Shown: in pieces, positions 7,602 to 16,468 of the stretch
Numbering within the stretch: position 1 is the stretch's first letter
Layout: each line of letters opens with the position of its first letter
DNA from: Alistipes sp.
GTDB taxonomy: Bacteria; Bacteroidota; Bacteroidia; Bacteroidales; Rikenellaceae
Direction: 5' to 3'
NCBI GenBank assembly: GCA_029068505.1
Contig: JAIECN010000004.1
Coordinates: 1 to 42,131 of the forward strand
Length of the DNA stretch: 42,131 nt
Position numbers and translations under genes: made by a program
The notes under the pieces: generated by a model
Database searches by the model: none
Seen by the model: only the letters and a program-made list of their open reading frames with translations
Told to the model about the DNA's origin: nothing

Positions 7602-8768
7602 ATGCAGTTTCTCGATTCTTTCTTCGATTCTTTTCTGGCTTGCTACGGCAGGGAGGGCGCAGCGCTTGCGGCAGTGCTTCTGGTGCTGCTGGGCGTGCAA
7701 CTTTATTACTATATTTTCGTTTACGGACGCATCGCCGGCTACAAGAACAACCGCCGGCCCGTGGTGCTCGACACCGATCCTCCCGTCTCGGTGGTCATGC
7801 CGCTCTTTTCCGAGGACTATGCTTTCGTCGAGGAGCGGCTGCCGCTGATCCTGGCCCAGAGCTACCCCATGTTCGAGGTAGTGATCGTCTACGTGGGCCA
7901 CGACACCGATTTCTACGAAGACCTCGCGCGGCTGAAGCAGTCGTTCCCGCAGATCACCACGACCAAGATCCACCTCAACCCGCGGTTCCCGATTTCGCGC
8001 AAGATGGCGCTCAACGTGGGCATCAAGTCGGCCCATTACGAGCATATGATCTTCACTTCGACCGATGCCTGCCCGCAGACCGACCGATGGTTGTCGCTCA
8101 TGGCCAAGGGCTTCACGCGGGGAGACATCGTTGTGGGTTATTGCGGCGTCGAGCAGAAGGGCGGACTGGTCAATTATCTGATGCGCACCTGGCGCATGAT
8201 GCACGCCGCCGAGTGGCTGGGCCGTGCCGTGCGGCGGCGTCCCTACCGCGGCATGTTGCAGAACTTCGGCTTCACCAAAACCTTGTATTTCGGTGCCAAC
8301 GGGTTCAACCGGCTCAACATGAACATCGGCGAGGACGATCTGTTCTTGCAGCAGGTCATGACGCGCAACAACGTGAGCGTCATCCTCTCGCCGCGCGCCA
8401 CGCTGCGCGAGAAGACGTGGGGCGGCCTGGGCTGGGGCCTGGGACAGCTGCGCTATTTCGGTTCGGCGTTCCGGTTCTATCCTCGTTCGGCCAAGAACTA
8501 CGTGCAGTGGGAAATCGGCTCGCGGCTGCTCTTTTTCGCTGCCGCGATCTGCGCCCTGGCGCTCATGCCGTTGGAGTATAAGGCGGCCGTCGCCTTGCTC
8601 GTGCTGCTGCGCTACATAGTCGTGGCCGTCGAGGTGCGGCGCATCGCCCAGCGCGTGGGCGAGCGGGGCATCGCATGGTGTTACTTCATCTATGATTTGT
8701 TGAGCCTGCCGGGAGCCGTCCTCGTGCGGCTGATGCTGTTGCGCAAAGACCGGCGCGTATGGAGATAG
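7602..8768 (+). CDS. Membrane-anchored family 2 glycosyltransferase
   Basis: A 388-aa protein with an N-terminal membrane span (about 18-38), a GT-A/GT2-type catalytic domain (about 60-280) beginning PPVSVVMPLFSED, and two hydrophobic segments at the C terminus (about 308-345). The DxD-like motif is probably TDA in FTSTDACPQTDRW; an EDDLFLQQV motif (about 247-255) supplies the usual acidic catalytic residue. This resembles processive or polyprenyl-linked glycosyltransferases that use nucleotide sugars at the inner membrane; the acceptor is unknown. The ATG at 7602 follows a good -7 box. It overlaps the sigma factor gene by 10 nt, so the two are co-transcribed. Confidence 0.82.
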   Translation: MQFLDSFFDSFLACYGREGAALAAVLLVLLGVQLYYYIFVYGRIAGYKNNRRPVVLDTDPPVSVVMPLFSEDYAFVEERLPLILAQSYPMFEVVIVYVGHDTDFYEDLARLKQSFPQITTTKIHLNPRFPISRKMALNVGIKSAHYEHMIFTSTDACPQTDRWLSLMAKGFTRGDIVVGYCGVEQKGGLVNYLMRTWRMMHAAEWLGRAVRRRPYRGMLQNFGFTKTLYFGANGFNRLNMNIGEDDLFLQQVMTRNNVSVILSPRATLREKTWGGLGWGLGQLRYFGSAFRFYPRSAKNYVQWEIGSRLLFFAAAICALALMPLEYKAAVALLVLLRYIVVAVEVRRIAQRVGERGIAWCYFIYDLLSLPGAVLVRLMLLRKDRRVWR

Positions 8769-9319
8769 CCGACTACATTGTGGCCGACGACCGACGTCTG
8801 GTCGAGTTGGTGCTCGCCGGCGACAATACGGCTTTCGAGTACCTTTTCGACCGCTACCACGAGGCGATCCGGCGGCTGTTCATGCAGCGTATGGGCGGCG
8901 CCCGCGACGCGGACGATCTGTTGCAGGAGACTTTCGTCAAGGTCTATGTCAACCTCCACCGCTACAATGCGGCCTACACGTTCGGGCAGTGGGTCTATAC
9001 CATCGCCCGCAATACGTTCGTCGACTATGTGCGGCGCCGGCAGGACGACCTGCCCATCGACGAGCGCTTCGCGGCCCCGGCCTCCAGCGCTCCCACCCCC
9101 GAGGAGAGCGTCATCAACGGACAGCAGCGCCGGCAGCTGGAGCATCATCTGGAACGGCTTTCGCCGCGCTACCGGAAGCTGATCGAGATGCGTTTTTTCG
9201 AGGAGTACTCTTACGAGGAGATCGCTGCCAAGCTCGATCTGCCGCTCGGCACGGTCAAGACGCAGATCCATCGCGCCCGCGAGCGGATGTGCCGCTTCAT
9301 CACGCAGGGGGAGGAGTGA
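8759..9319 (+). CDS. ECF-type RNA polymerase sigma factor
   Basis: A 186-aa sigma-70 family protein of ECF architecture. Region 2 (about 22-90) includes DADDLLQETFVKVYVNLHRY and the -10-reading helix around YTIARNTFVDYVRRR. Region 4 (about 125-180) includes LSPRYRKLIEMRFFEEYSYEEIAAKL and the helix-turn-helix LPLGTVKTQIHRARERM. The start overlaps the preceding glycosyltransferase gene by 10 nt. No anti-sigma factor gene is adjacent; rsmG follows after 27 nt. The regulon cannot be inferred, though ECF factors generally act in stress or envelope responses. Confidence 0.92.
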   Translation: MEIADYIVADDRRLVELVLAGDNTAFEYLFDRYHEAIRRLFMQRMGGARDADDLLQETFVKVYVNLHRYNAAYTFGQWVYTIARNTFVDYVRRRQDDLPIDERFAAPASSAPTPEESVINGQQRRQLEHHLERLSPRYRKLIEMRFFEEYSYEEIAAKLDLPLGTVKTQIHRARERMCRFITQGEE

Positions 9320-9346
9320 ATCCCGCCCCGCACAATTCATGATCCG

Positions 9347-9970
9347 ATGGTGGAACTTGTTCTGAAATATTTCCCGGAGCTTTCCGACGAACAACGCCGG
9401 CAGTTCGCGGCCATGTACGACCTCTACGCCGAGTGGAACGCGAAGATCAATGTCGTGTCGCGCAAGGACTTCGAGCAGCTCTATCTGCGGCACGTGCTCC
9501 ACTCGCTGGCCATCGCCAAGGTCTGTGCGTTCGATGCCGGCGCCCGGGTGCTCGACGTCGGGTGCGGCGGCGGGTTTCCGTCGGTGCCGCTGGCCGTGCT
9601 CTTTCCCGAAGCGCAGTTCACGGCGGCCGATTCGATCCGCAAGAAGATCGCCGTGGTCGAGGGCGTGGCGGCAGGTCTGGGGTTGAAGAACCTCGCGCCT
9701 CGGTGCGCGCGGGTCGAGACTTTGGGCGAGCGGTTCGATTATGTTGTTTCGCGCGCCGTCACGGCTATGCCCCAATTCGTCGGCTGGGTGTGGAACCGCA
9801 TCGAAAAAGGGCAGCGCGGAACGCTGCCCAACGGCATCCTTTATCTCAAGGGCGGCGATCTGGCCGAGGAGCTGGCTCTGACCGGCAAACGGTGGAATGT
9901 CTACGACATCCCGCAGTTCTTCGAAGAAGAATTTTTCGAAACCAAGAAAGTGGTGTACACGGCCCGATAG
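9347..9970 (+). CDS. rsmG: 16S rRNA (guanine527-N7)-methyltransferase
   Basis: A 207-aa class I SAM methyltransferase of the GidB/RsmG family that methylates N7 of G527 in the 16S rRNA 530 loop. Visible features are the N-terminal helical part with YDLYAEWNAKINVVSRKDF and LYLRHVLHSL, the SAM-binding glycine motif VLDVGCGGGFPSVPLA (about 68-83), and VVSRAVTAM in the catalytic half. Length is normal. It follows the sigma factor by 27 nt in the same orientation and probably shares its transcript. No terminator is apparent before the convergent thioredoxin-like gene. Confidence 0.95.
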   Translation: MVELVLKYFPELSDEQRRQFAAMYDLYAEWNAKINVVSRKDFEQLYLRHVLHSLAIAKVCAFDAGARVLDVGCGGGFPSVPLAVLFPEAQFTAADSIRKKIAVVEGVAAGLGLKNLAPRCARVETLGERFDYVVSRAVTAMPQFVGWVWNRIEKGQRGTLPNGILYLKGGDLAEELALTGKRWNVYDIPQFFEEEFFETKKVVYTAR

Positions 9971-10021
9971 GTTGCTTTGTCCGCTGCCCCGGAGACTCGT
10001 TTCAGGCGTGTTTAAAACGTT

Positions 10022-10456
10022 TTAATTGCCCGAATTCTTTTTGATTCCGTTTTGGGCTTTCAGTATCTTCCGGACTCCGGCCATGAATTCTTCGGCCGAT
10101 GAGGCGCCTTGCATGCGGCCCAGTAGTTCGCCGTTGGTGTCGAACACTAAATAGAGTGGAATGGCACCCTCTCCATAGCGGGACAGCAGAGTTTTTCCGG
10201 GTTCCTTGTCTGTGTCGTATTTCGCCGCCACGAAACGTTCGTCCATGAATTCGCCTACATCCTTGCGTGAAAAGACATGCCGCGACATCATGCGGCAGGG
10301 CGGGCACCACGAGGCATAGAGGTCGATGAAGACCAGTTTGCCTTGCTTGATCGCCATTTCGCGCACGTTGTCCGTCGAGCCGGTTTCGAATTTCACCTGG
10401 GCCTGCGCGGTGCCTGCTGCGAACAGCACCGCCAGGATAAGAAGCCATTTTTTCAT
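10022..10456 (-). CDS. Secreted thioredoxin-fold protein
   Basis: A 144-aa protein with a clear signal peptide (MKKWLLILAVLFAAGTAQAQ) and a thioredoxin domain with the active-site motif YASWCPPCRMMSRHVF (about 48-63). The cis-Pro region is GAIPLYLVF (about 97-105). It resembles thioredoxin_7/DUF255-type periplasmic proteins common in Bacteroidota and should act as a disulfide reductase or isomerase in the periplasm; the partner is unknown. It stands 89 nt downstream of rlmN on the same strand and may be separately transcribed. Confidence 0.88.
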   Translation of the reverse strand: MKKWLLILAVLFAAGTAQAQVKFETGSTDNVREMAIKQGKLVFIDLYASWCPPCRMMSRHVFSRKDVGEFMDERFVAAKYDTDKEPGKTLLSRYGEGAIPLYLVFDTNGELLGRMQGASSAEEFMAGVRKILKAQNGIKKNSGN

Positions 10457-10545
10457 TGTTGCGTTCGTTTTTTTCGTTCGGATATGCAAATACCGCACCC
10501 GAAAAGCGAGGAGCGGTTGCGCGGGGCCGGATGCAGGAGGCCGTG

Positions 10546-11589
10546 TCATGGAGTTGTCCGCTCGGCCGTGCTCAACAGACCGCAGGCGGCCTGGATGTCT
10601 TCGCCGCGCGAGGCGCGGATGGTGGTGTGGATGCCGCGGGCGGTCAGCGCGTCGCGGAACCGGAGCATCGCCTCCTGGTCGGGCGAGAAGTAGGGCGAGT
10701 CGGGGATTTTGTGGAACCGGATCAGGTTGATGCGGCACTTGATGCCGTCGAGCAGGCGGCACAGCCCGCGGATGTGGCGCGGCGTGTCGTTCAGGCCGCT
10801 CATGACGATGTATTCGAACGACACGCGCCGCTGGTGCGTGAAGTCGTAGTCGCGCAGGATGTCCGCCACCTCGGCGATGGGCCAGGCCCGTTCCACAGGC
10901 ATGATGGCGGCCCGTTCTTCGGCGAACGGGTTGTGCAGGCTCACGGCCAGATGGACGTCCGTCGAGTCGAGGAACTGCCGCAGGCGGGGCGCCACGCCCG
11001 CCGTCGAGACCGTCACGCGGGTCGGCGACCAGCCGAAGCCCCAGGGCGACGTGATGATTTCCAGCGCCCGCAGCACGTTGTCCAAGTTGTCGAGCGGTTC
11101 GCCCATCCCCATGAAGACGACGTTCGTCAGGCGGTCGCGTTCGGGCAGCGAGACGATCTGGTTCATGATTTCCGCCGCCGGGAGCGAGTGTTGCAGGCCT
11201 TGGCGTCCCGTGGCGCAGAAGCGGCAGCCCATGCGGCAGCCCGCCTGCGACGACACGCAGAGCGTCGCCCGATCGCCGTCGGGGATGTAGGCCGATTCGA
11301 CAAAAGCCCCTTCGCCCGTGCGGAAAAGGTATTTCTTCGTCCCGTCGGCCGATTCCCATACCCGCTCCGGCGCCCTCAGCGCCGGGACCGTGCGGGCAGC
11401 CAGTGCGGCCCGGTGCACAGCCGATATGTCGCTCATTTTCATCGGGTCTTCCTCATGCCGCGCATAGAGCCAGCGGGCCAGCTGTCCGGCTGCGAAACGA
11501 GGCATGCCCAACTCCCCGCACAAGGCGGCCAGTTCCTCGGGCGTGCGGCCGTAAAGAGGGGCGGTGTCGGGCGTTTTTTCTGCGGTCAT
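10546..11589 (-). CDS. rlmN: 23S rRNA/tRNA adenine-C2 methyltransferase
   Basis: A 347-aa radical SAM methyltransferase that makes 2-methyladenosine at A2503 of 23S rRNA and A37 of some tRNAs. The 4Fe-4S motif is CRMGCRFC (Cys118, 122, 125). The intermediate-carrying cysteine is Cys111 in ATLCVSSQAGC, and the second catalytic cysteine lies in the C-terminal DIQAACGLL. Also seen are VFMGMGEPLDN and the SLHNP segment. The ATG at 11589 is preferred over an upstream TTG. Divergent from tonB, with a -7 box for each gene in the 173-nt gap. Confidence 0.95.
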   Translation of the reverse strand: MTAEKTPDTAPLYGRTPEELAALCGELGMPRFAAGQLARWLYARHEEDPMKMSDISAVHRAALAARTVPALRAPERVWESADGTKKYLFRTGEGAFVESAYIPDGDRATLCVSSQAGCRMGCRFCATGRQGLQHSLPAAEIMNQIVSLPERDRLTNVVFMGMGEPLDNLDNVLRALEIITSPWGFGWSPTRVTVSTAGVAPRLRQFLDSTDVHLAVSLHNPFAEERAAIMPVERAWPIAEVADILRDYDFTHQRRVSFEYIVMSGLNDTPRHIRGLCRLLDGIKCRINLIRFHKIPDSPYFSPDQEAMLRFRDALTARGIHTTIRASRGEDIQAACGLLSTAERTTP

Positions 11590-11637
11590 GGAGCGGTTTT
11601 TGCCTGCGTCTTCCGTCGCGGGGCTGTTTTCCGGATG

Positions 11638-11645
11638 CAAAAATA
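11638..11645 (-). promoter_or_regulatory. -7 box (TATTTTTG) upstream of rlmN
   Basis: Minus-strand TAnnTTTG match 48 nt upstream of the rlmN ATG. No well-placed -33 element is visible. Confidence 0.45.
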
Positions 11646-11698
11646 GGCAAAAGTTGAATATTTTTGTCCGAAGCCGTTCGATTTTGAAATTTTATCCA

Positions 11699-11706
11699 TA
11701 TATTTG
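11699..11706 (+). promoter_or_regulatory. -7 box (TATATTTG) upstream of tonB
   Basis: Exact TAnnTTTG match in an AT-rich segment 56 nt before the tonB start. The nearest TTTTG upstream is too close (12 nt) to be a regular -33 element. Confidence 0.55.
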
Positions 11707-11762
11707 TGGTGTAGTGCGGGCTTCGGCACGCCCTTAACCGAACGATCAAAAATAAAGAATAG

Positions 11763-12446
11763 ATGGAAATCAAGAAATCGCCCAAGGCAGACCTCCAGAA
11801 CAAGCGGGGACTGCTGCTCGAAATCGGTCTCATCATCGCCCTGGCTCTGGTGATCGTGGCTTTCGCCTACACGCCCCGGGAGCACCGCATCGAGAAAGTC
11901 GATCTGAACTACGGCCCCGTCGAGGAGCAGATCGTCGAGATCACGCGCCACGACCAGAAGCCGCCCGAGGCTCCCAAGAAGGTCGAGGTGAAGGTGATCG
12001 CCGACCTGTTGCAGGTCGTGACCAACGAGACGAAGATCACCACCGACGTGGACTTCGCCGAGTTCGATGAGAATACCGAGGTGATCCAGCAGGTCGAGGT
12101 GGCCGAGGAGGTCGTCGAGGACGACCAGCCCTTCCTGATCGCCGAGACCATGCCCTCGTTCCAGGGCGGCGACCTCAATACGTTCCGCAACTGGGTGCAG
12201 CAGAACGTGAAGTTTCCCCAGATCGCGCTGGAGAACGGCATCCAGGGCCGCGTGGTCTTGACGTTCGTCATCGAGAAGGACGGCCGTCTGACCCACGTCC
12301 AGGTGCTCCAGACCCCCGACCGTTCGCTTTCGGAGGAGGCCATCCGCGTGCTCAACAAGTCGCCCAAGTGGAGTCCCGGCAAGCAGCGCAACCAGGTGGT
12401 GCGCGTCAAGTATACGTTGCCCGTCGATTTCCGCGTGCAGAACTAA
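11763..12446 (+). CDS. tonB: Energy transducer TonB
   Basis: A 227-aa inner-membrane-anchored TonB protein, which couples the proton motive force to outer-membrane TonB-dependent receptors with ExbB/ExbD. A short basic N terminus is followed by one membrane span (about 18-35). A charged periplasmic linker (about 40-120) has a short Pro/Lys patch (KPPEAPKKVEVK). The C-terminal TonB domain (about 130-227) has MPSFQGGDLNTFRNWVQQNVKFP and GIQGRVVLTFVIEKDGRL. The linker is acidic rather than long and Pro-rich, usual for Bacteroidota TonBs. A monocistronic unit ending at a strong terminator; exbB/exbD are not in the window. Confidence 0.93.
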   Translation: MEIKKSPKADLQNKRGLLLEIGLIIALALVIVAFAYTPREHRIEKVDLNYGPVEEQIVEITRHDQKPPEAPKKVEVKVIADLLQVVTNETKITTDVDFAEFDENTEVIQQVEVAEEVVEDDQPFLIAETMPSFQGGDLNTFRNWVQQNVKFPQIALENGIQGRVVLTFVIEKDGRLTHVQVLQTPDRSLSEEAIRVLNKSPKWSPGKQRNQVVRVKYTLPVDFRVQN

Positions 12447-12476
12447 CGCACGGCGGCCGCTGCAAGGCAATCGATA

Positions 12477-12512
12477 AAGGGTATCCTCTTTCGGGCGGAT
12501 ACCCTTGTTTTT
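12477..12512 (+). terminator. Intrinsic terminator after tonB
   Basis: AAGGGTATCC (12477-12486) pairs with GGATACCCTT (12497-12506) across a 10-nt loop, followed by G and five T. It separates tonB from the hflX unit. Confidence 0.9.
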
Positions 12513-12651
12513 GACCGGATCGTCCGGCCGGCGCCCCAGCAGGGCGGCGCAGCATGCTGTTTGCCGCCCGGAGGCCGGGGGAATGCGCGAAGCAACGATA
12601 CGAACGACGCAATTTGAAATTCGAATTTTGGAAGAGAACAAAAACAATACG

Positions 12652-13839
12652 ATGGACGCGGCATCCGCCGTGTGCGAGCGGGCCGTGCTCGTGGCGGTGA
12701 TCCGCGACGGTCAGGAGCCGCGGCAGGTCGAGGAGTTCCTCGACGAGCTGGATTTCCTGGCCGAGACGGCCGACATCCGGGCCGTGCGCCGCTTCACGCA
12801 GCGCCTGCCCCAACCCTCGTCGCGGATCTATGTGGGGCCGGGCAAGTTGGACGAGATCGCCGACTATTGCCGCGAGAATGAAATCGACGTAGTGATTTTC
12901 GACGACGAACTTTCGCCCTCGCAGACGCGCAACATCGAAAAGGCCATGCCGTGCCGCATCCTCGACCGCACGCGGCTGATCCTCGACATCTTCATGTCGC
13001 GCGCCCAGACGGCCTATGCCAAGACGCAGGTGCAGCTGGCCAACTACGAATACATGCTGCCCCGTCTGTCGGGCATGTGGACGCACCTGGAGCGGCAGCG
13101 CGGCGGCACCGGTACGCGCGGCGGCGCCGGCGAGCGCGAAATCGAGACCGACCGGCGCATCATCCGCAACCGCATCGCCAAGCTCAAGGAAGACCTCAAG
13201 AAGATCGACCGCCAGATGGCCGTGCAGCGCTCGAACCGCGGGCAGCTGGTGCGTGTCGCGCTCGTCGGCTATACCAATGTGGGCAAATCGACCTTGATGA
13301 ATCTGATTTCCAAGAGCGAGGTGTTCGCCGAAAACAAGCTCTTCGCCACGCTCGACACCACGGTGCGCAAGGTCGTCTTCGACAACCTGCCGTTCTTGCT
13401 GTCCGACACCGTGGGCTTCATCCGCAAGCTGCCCACCGAGTTGATCGAGTCGTTCAAGTCGACGCTGGACGAGGTGCGCGAGGCCGATCTGCTGGTGCAC
13501 GTGGTCGACATCTCCCATCCGCAGTTCGAGGAGCAGATCGACGTGGTGAAGCGCACGTTGCAGGAGATCGGCGCGGGCGACAAACCCGTGTATCTGGTCT
13601 TCAACAAGATCGACGCCTATACTTATGTTAAGAAAGACGAGGACGATCTGACGCCCGCCACGCGCGAGAACCTCTCGCTCGAGGACCTGAAGCGCAGCTG
13701 GATCGCCAAGGCCAACACGCCGTGCATCTTCCTCTCGGCCCGGGCGAAGACCAACCTCGAAAAGTTCCGCACCGATCTGTACGGCATGGTGCGCGAAATC
13801 CACGCCGGGCGCTACCCGTTCAACAATTTCCTTTATTGA
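12652..13839 (+). CDS. hflX: Ribosome-associated GTPase HflX
   Basis: A 395-aa GTPase that splits or rescues stalled 70S ribosomes under stress. The HflX N-terminal domain (about 10-140) includes SSRIYVGPGKLDEI and is followed by a helical linker with the glycine-rich GGTGTRGGAGEREIETDRR (about 151-169). The G domain has G1 GYTNVGKS (206-213), G3 DTVGF and G4 NKID. The ATG at 12652 is preceded by an A-rich stretch; the upstream frame is open but not conserved-looking. A 12-nt palindrome AAATTCGAATTT lies at 12617-12628 in the leader. upp follows after 27 nt. Confidence 0.95.
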   Translation: MDAASAVCERAVLVAVIRDGQEPRQVEEFLDELDFLAETADIRAVRRFTQRLPQPSSRIYVGPGKLDEIADYCRENEIDVVIFDDELSPSQTRNIEKAMPCRILDRTRLILDIFMSRAQTAYAKTQVQLANYEYMLPRLSGMWTHLERQRGGTGTRGGAGEREIETDRRIIRNRIAKLKEDLKKIDRQMAVQRSNRGQLVRVALVGYTNVGKSTLMNLISKSEVFAENKLFATLDTTVRKVVFDNLPFLLSDTVGFIRKLPTELIESFKSTLDEVREADLLVHVVDISHPQFEEQIDVVKRTLQEIGAGDKPVYLVFNKIDAYTYVKKDEDDLTPATRENLSLEDLKRSWIAKANTPCIFLSARAKTNLEKFRTDLYGMVREIHAGRYPFNNFLY

Positions 13840-13866
13840 CGCAGCACGTTTAAAACTTAAATACTC

Positions 13867-14523
13867 ATGGAGTTGCATATCCTCAGTCAGCAGAACACGG
13901 TTCTCAACAAGTTCATCGCCCAGATCCGCGACAAGTCGGTGCAGACCGATTCGATGCGTTTCCGCCGCAACATGGAGCGCATCGGCGAGATCACGGCCTA
14001 CGAGATTTCGAAGACGTTCGGGTTCGCGCCTCGGGCGGTGGAGACGCCCTTGGGCGTGGCTACCGTGGAGCTGCCCGAAGACCGGGTCGTCATCGCCACG
14101 ATTCTGCGCGCCGGCCTGCCGTTCCATCAGGGTTTCCTCAACTATTTCGACGATGCGCAGAACGCTTTCGTCTCGGCCTACCGCAAGAGCACCAAGGACG
14201 GGAAATTCACCGTCAAGGTCGAGTACATCTCGTGCGGCGATCTGGAGGGCAAGACCCTGCTGCTGGTCGATCCCATGCTGGCCACGGGGTCGTCGCTCGT
14301 GCTGGCCTACCAGGCGTTGTGCGAGCGGGGCGGCGTACCGGCCCATACGCATGTGGCTGCGGTGATCGCCAGCGAGCAGGGAGTCGACTACGTGATGAAG
14401 AACATGCCGCGGCAGACGACGACCGTCTGGGCGGCGGCCGTCGACGAGGAGCTGACCTCGCGTTCCTACATCGTGCCCGGCATCGGCGATGCCGGCGACC
14501 TGGCGTACGGAGAGAAAATATAG
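13867..14523 (+). CDS. upp: Uracil phosphoribosyltransferase
   Basis: A 218-aa type I phosphoribosyltransferase converting uracil and PRPP to UMP in pyrimidine salvage. The PRPP loop is VDPMLATGSS (about 136-145), and the C-terminal YIVPGIGDAGDLAYG matches the uracil-binding loop of UPRTases. Length is normal. The start is an ATG 27 nt after hflX, and the sulfatase-fold gene follows closely, so the three are likely co-transcribed. Confidence 0.95.
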   Translation: MELHILSQQNTVLNKFIAQIRDKSVQTDSMRFRRNMERIGEITAYEISKTFGFAPRAVETPLGVATVELPEDRVVIATILRAGLPFHQGFLNYFDDAQNAFVSAYRKSTKDGKFTVKVEYISCGDLEGKTLLLVDPMLATGSSLVLAYQALCERGGVPAHTHVAAVIASEQGVDYVMKNMPRQTTTVWAAAVDEELTSRSYIVPGIGDAGDLAYGEKI

Positions 14524-14574
14524 AAAGAGATTTTGGCCAGGAATAGCGGGATTCATATCTTCCGATCCGATTCC

Positions 14575-16413
14575 ATGAGGGCGATGAAACATAAATCGGT
14601 CTTTCTTTTCGCCGTTTTCGCGGCCACGGTATTGCTCCTGGCCGTGCAGAAACCCGTTTTCTTGGCGTGGTATGCCTGGGGACAGGGCTTTTCGGCGGCC
14701 GACTGGTGGCAGGTCGTGCGGCACGGCTTGTCGCTCGACATGACCGTGGCAGGTTATGTCACGGCGCTGCCCGTGCTCGTGGTGTTGTTCTCGCTGTGGG
14801 TGCCGCTGCCCGAGCGGATCATGCGGCGGGCATTCATGGTCTATTTCGCGGCCGTTTCTATCGTCGTGGCGGCAATTTTCGCTGTCGACCTTGCGCTTTA
14901 TGAGCATTGGGGGTTCCGCATCGACGCCACGGTGCTGATCTATCTGGCCGATCCGCGCGAGGCGATGGCCAGCGTCGACTGGTGGCTCGGCGTGCGGCAA
15001 ACGGCGATCTGTGCAGCATATGCCGCTGCCATGATCTGGGTCTATGGCCGGGTCGTGCGGCTGTTCGACGGCCGGGCGCTCGGATGGCGGGCCGCCGGAG
15101 TCGGGAGTCTCGGGGTGTTGTTGTTGGCCGGGTTCGATTTTCTGGCTATCCGCGGCGGCACGGGGGCCTCGGTGGCCAACGTGTCGAAAGTCTACTTCAG
15201 TTCCCGGATGCTGCTCAACCATGCGGCTGTCAATCCTGTGTTTTCGTTGCTCTCCACCTTGGGCACCCGTACGGATTATGCTGCCGAGTATCCGTTTTTC
15301 GACGAGCCGACCCGGGCGGGGCGCTTCGAGGCGCTGCGCGGCAACCGGCCCGGCACCGAACCGGGGGTGCGGGTGCTCCGCACCCGGCGGCCCAATGTCG
15401 TGGTCGTGATTCTCGAAAGTTTCGCCCGCACGCTCATGGATGCCGAAGTCGCCGGCGAGCCGGTGATGCCCTGGATGCGGCGGCTGAAAGAGGAGGGCGT
15501 GTGGTTCGAGAACTTTTTCGCCAATTCGTTCCGCACCGACCGCGGCGAGGTGGCGATCCTGAGCGGCTTCCCCGCCCAGACGCGGATGTCGATCATGAAA
15601 CTTCCGGCCAAGAGCCGCAATCTGCCGTCGCTGGCCCGCTCGCTGGCCCGCGAAGGTTATGCTACGCGGTTCGCCTATGGCGGCGACCTCAATTTTACGA
15701 ACCAAGCATCTTATATGTATGCCACCGGGTGGCAGGAGCTGTTCTGGCAGAAAGATTTCGCTTTCGATGCGAAGCCTGCCGACTGGGGCTACGACGACCG
15801 GGTGATGTGCGACTGGTTCGGGGAGCGGGTGGTCGAATGGAGCGCTTCGGGCGAGCCGTTTCTCGCCGGGCTGCTCACCTTGAGCAGCCATCCGCCGTTC
15901 GATGTGCCGTTCGCCCGGTTCGAGGATCGGATGTTCAACGCTACGGCTTTTGCGGACGACTGCGTGGGGCGCATGATCGAGCGCTGGAAAGCCTCGCCCG
16001 CATGGGACGACCTGCTGGTGGTGCTCGTGGCCGATCACGGGGTGCCCTATCCGCCGACGCTGGCCTACAACGAACCGCTGCGCCATCGCATTCCGATGAT
16101 CTGGACGGGCGGCGCCGTGGCAGGCCCGCTCGCGGTGGAGGAATATGCGTCACAGATCGATCTTTGCGCCACGGTGCTGGGGCAGCTGGGCGTGGCGCAC
16201 GACGATTTCGATTACAGCAAGGATATTTTCGATCCGGCGCTGCCGAAGTTCGCCTACTATACGTTCAACGACGGCTTCGGCGTGGTCGACGCGTCGGGCG
16301 AGTCGATATGGGATGCCGTGACGGGCAAGGTCGTGGCGGAGGATGCGCCGGCGCTGACCGACGTCGGACGCACCATGTTGCAGACGACTTATGTCGATAT
16401 AGAAAACCGATGA
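14575..16413 (+). CDS. LTA-synthase-family membrane phosphotransferase
   Basis: A 612-aa protein with about five N-terminal membrane spans (residues 5-190) and an alkaline-phosphatase/sulfatase-superfamily extracytoplasmic domain. Metal and active-site elements seen are VVVVILESFA (first metal acidic residue) and NSFRTDRGEVAILSG, where the Thr fits the LtaS-type nucleophile. Also present are SSHPPFDVPF and VVLVADHG (metal Asp/His). The architecture matches lipoteichoic-acid synthase-like and phosphoglycerol/phosphoethanolamine transferases. A Bacteroidota cell has no classical LTA, so the product may be a modified envelope lipid, OMP-linked or capsular glycan; this is inference. The start is the ATG at 14575 or the one at 14584. 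Confidence 0.85.
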   Translation: MRAMKHKSVFLFAVFAATVLLLAVQKPVFLAWYAWGQGFSAADWWQVVRHGLSLDMTVAGYVTALPVLVVLFSLWVPLPERIMRRAFMVYFAAVSIVVAAIFAVDLALYEHWGFRIDATVLIYLADPREAMASVDWWLGVRQTAICAAYAAAMIWVYGRVVRLFDGRALGWRAAGVGSLGVLLLAGFDFLAIRGGTGASVANVSKVYFSSRMLLNHAAVNPVFSLLSTLGTRTDYAAEYPFFDEPTRAGRFEALRGNRPGTEPGVRVLRTRRPNVVVVILESFARTLMDAEVAGEPVMPWMRRLKEEGVWFENFFANSFRTDRGEVAILSGFPAQTRMSIMKLPAKSRNLPSLARSLAREGYATRFAYGGDLNFTNQASYMYATGWQELFWQKDFAFDAKPADWGYDDRVMCDWFGERVVEWSASGEPFLAGLLTLSSHPPFDVPFARFEDRMFNATAFADDCVGRMIERWKASPAWDDLLVVLVADHGVPYPPTLAYNEPLRHRIPMIWTGGAVAGPLAVEEYASQIDLCATVLGQLGVAHDDFDYSKDIFDPALPKFAYYTFNDGFGVVDASGESIWDAVTGKVVAEDAPALTDVGRTMLQTTYVDIENR

Positions 16414-16468
16414 CCGGACGGGGCGGATGGCGGGGGACAGTGCCGGGCCGCTCCGAAGGGAGTCGGGC

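Noticed and set aside
10012..10025. Perfect palindrome TTAAAACGTTTTAA at the 3' end of the thioredoxin-like gene
   Set aside because: AT-only stem too weak for a terminator; overlaps the stop codon and is likely chance.
12406..16086. A very long minus-strand open frame (about 1,226 codons) antisense to hflX, upp and the LTA-synthase-like gene
   Set aside because: It mirrors three recognisable plus-strand genes, has low-complexity Arg/His/Gly-rich composition and no domain. GC-rich codon use removes stops on the opposite strand.
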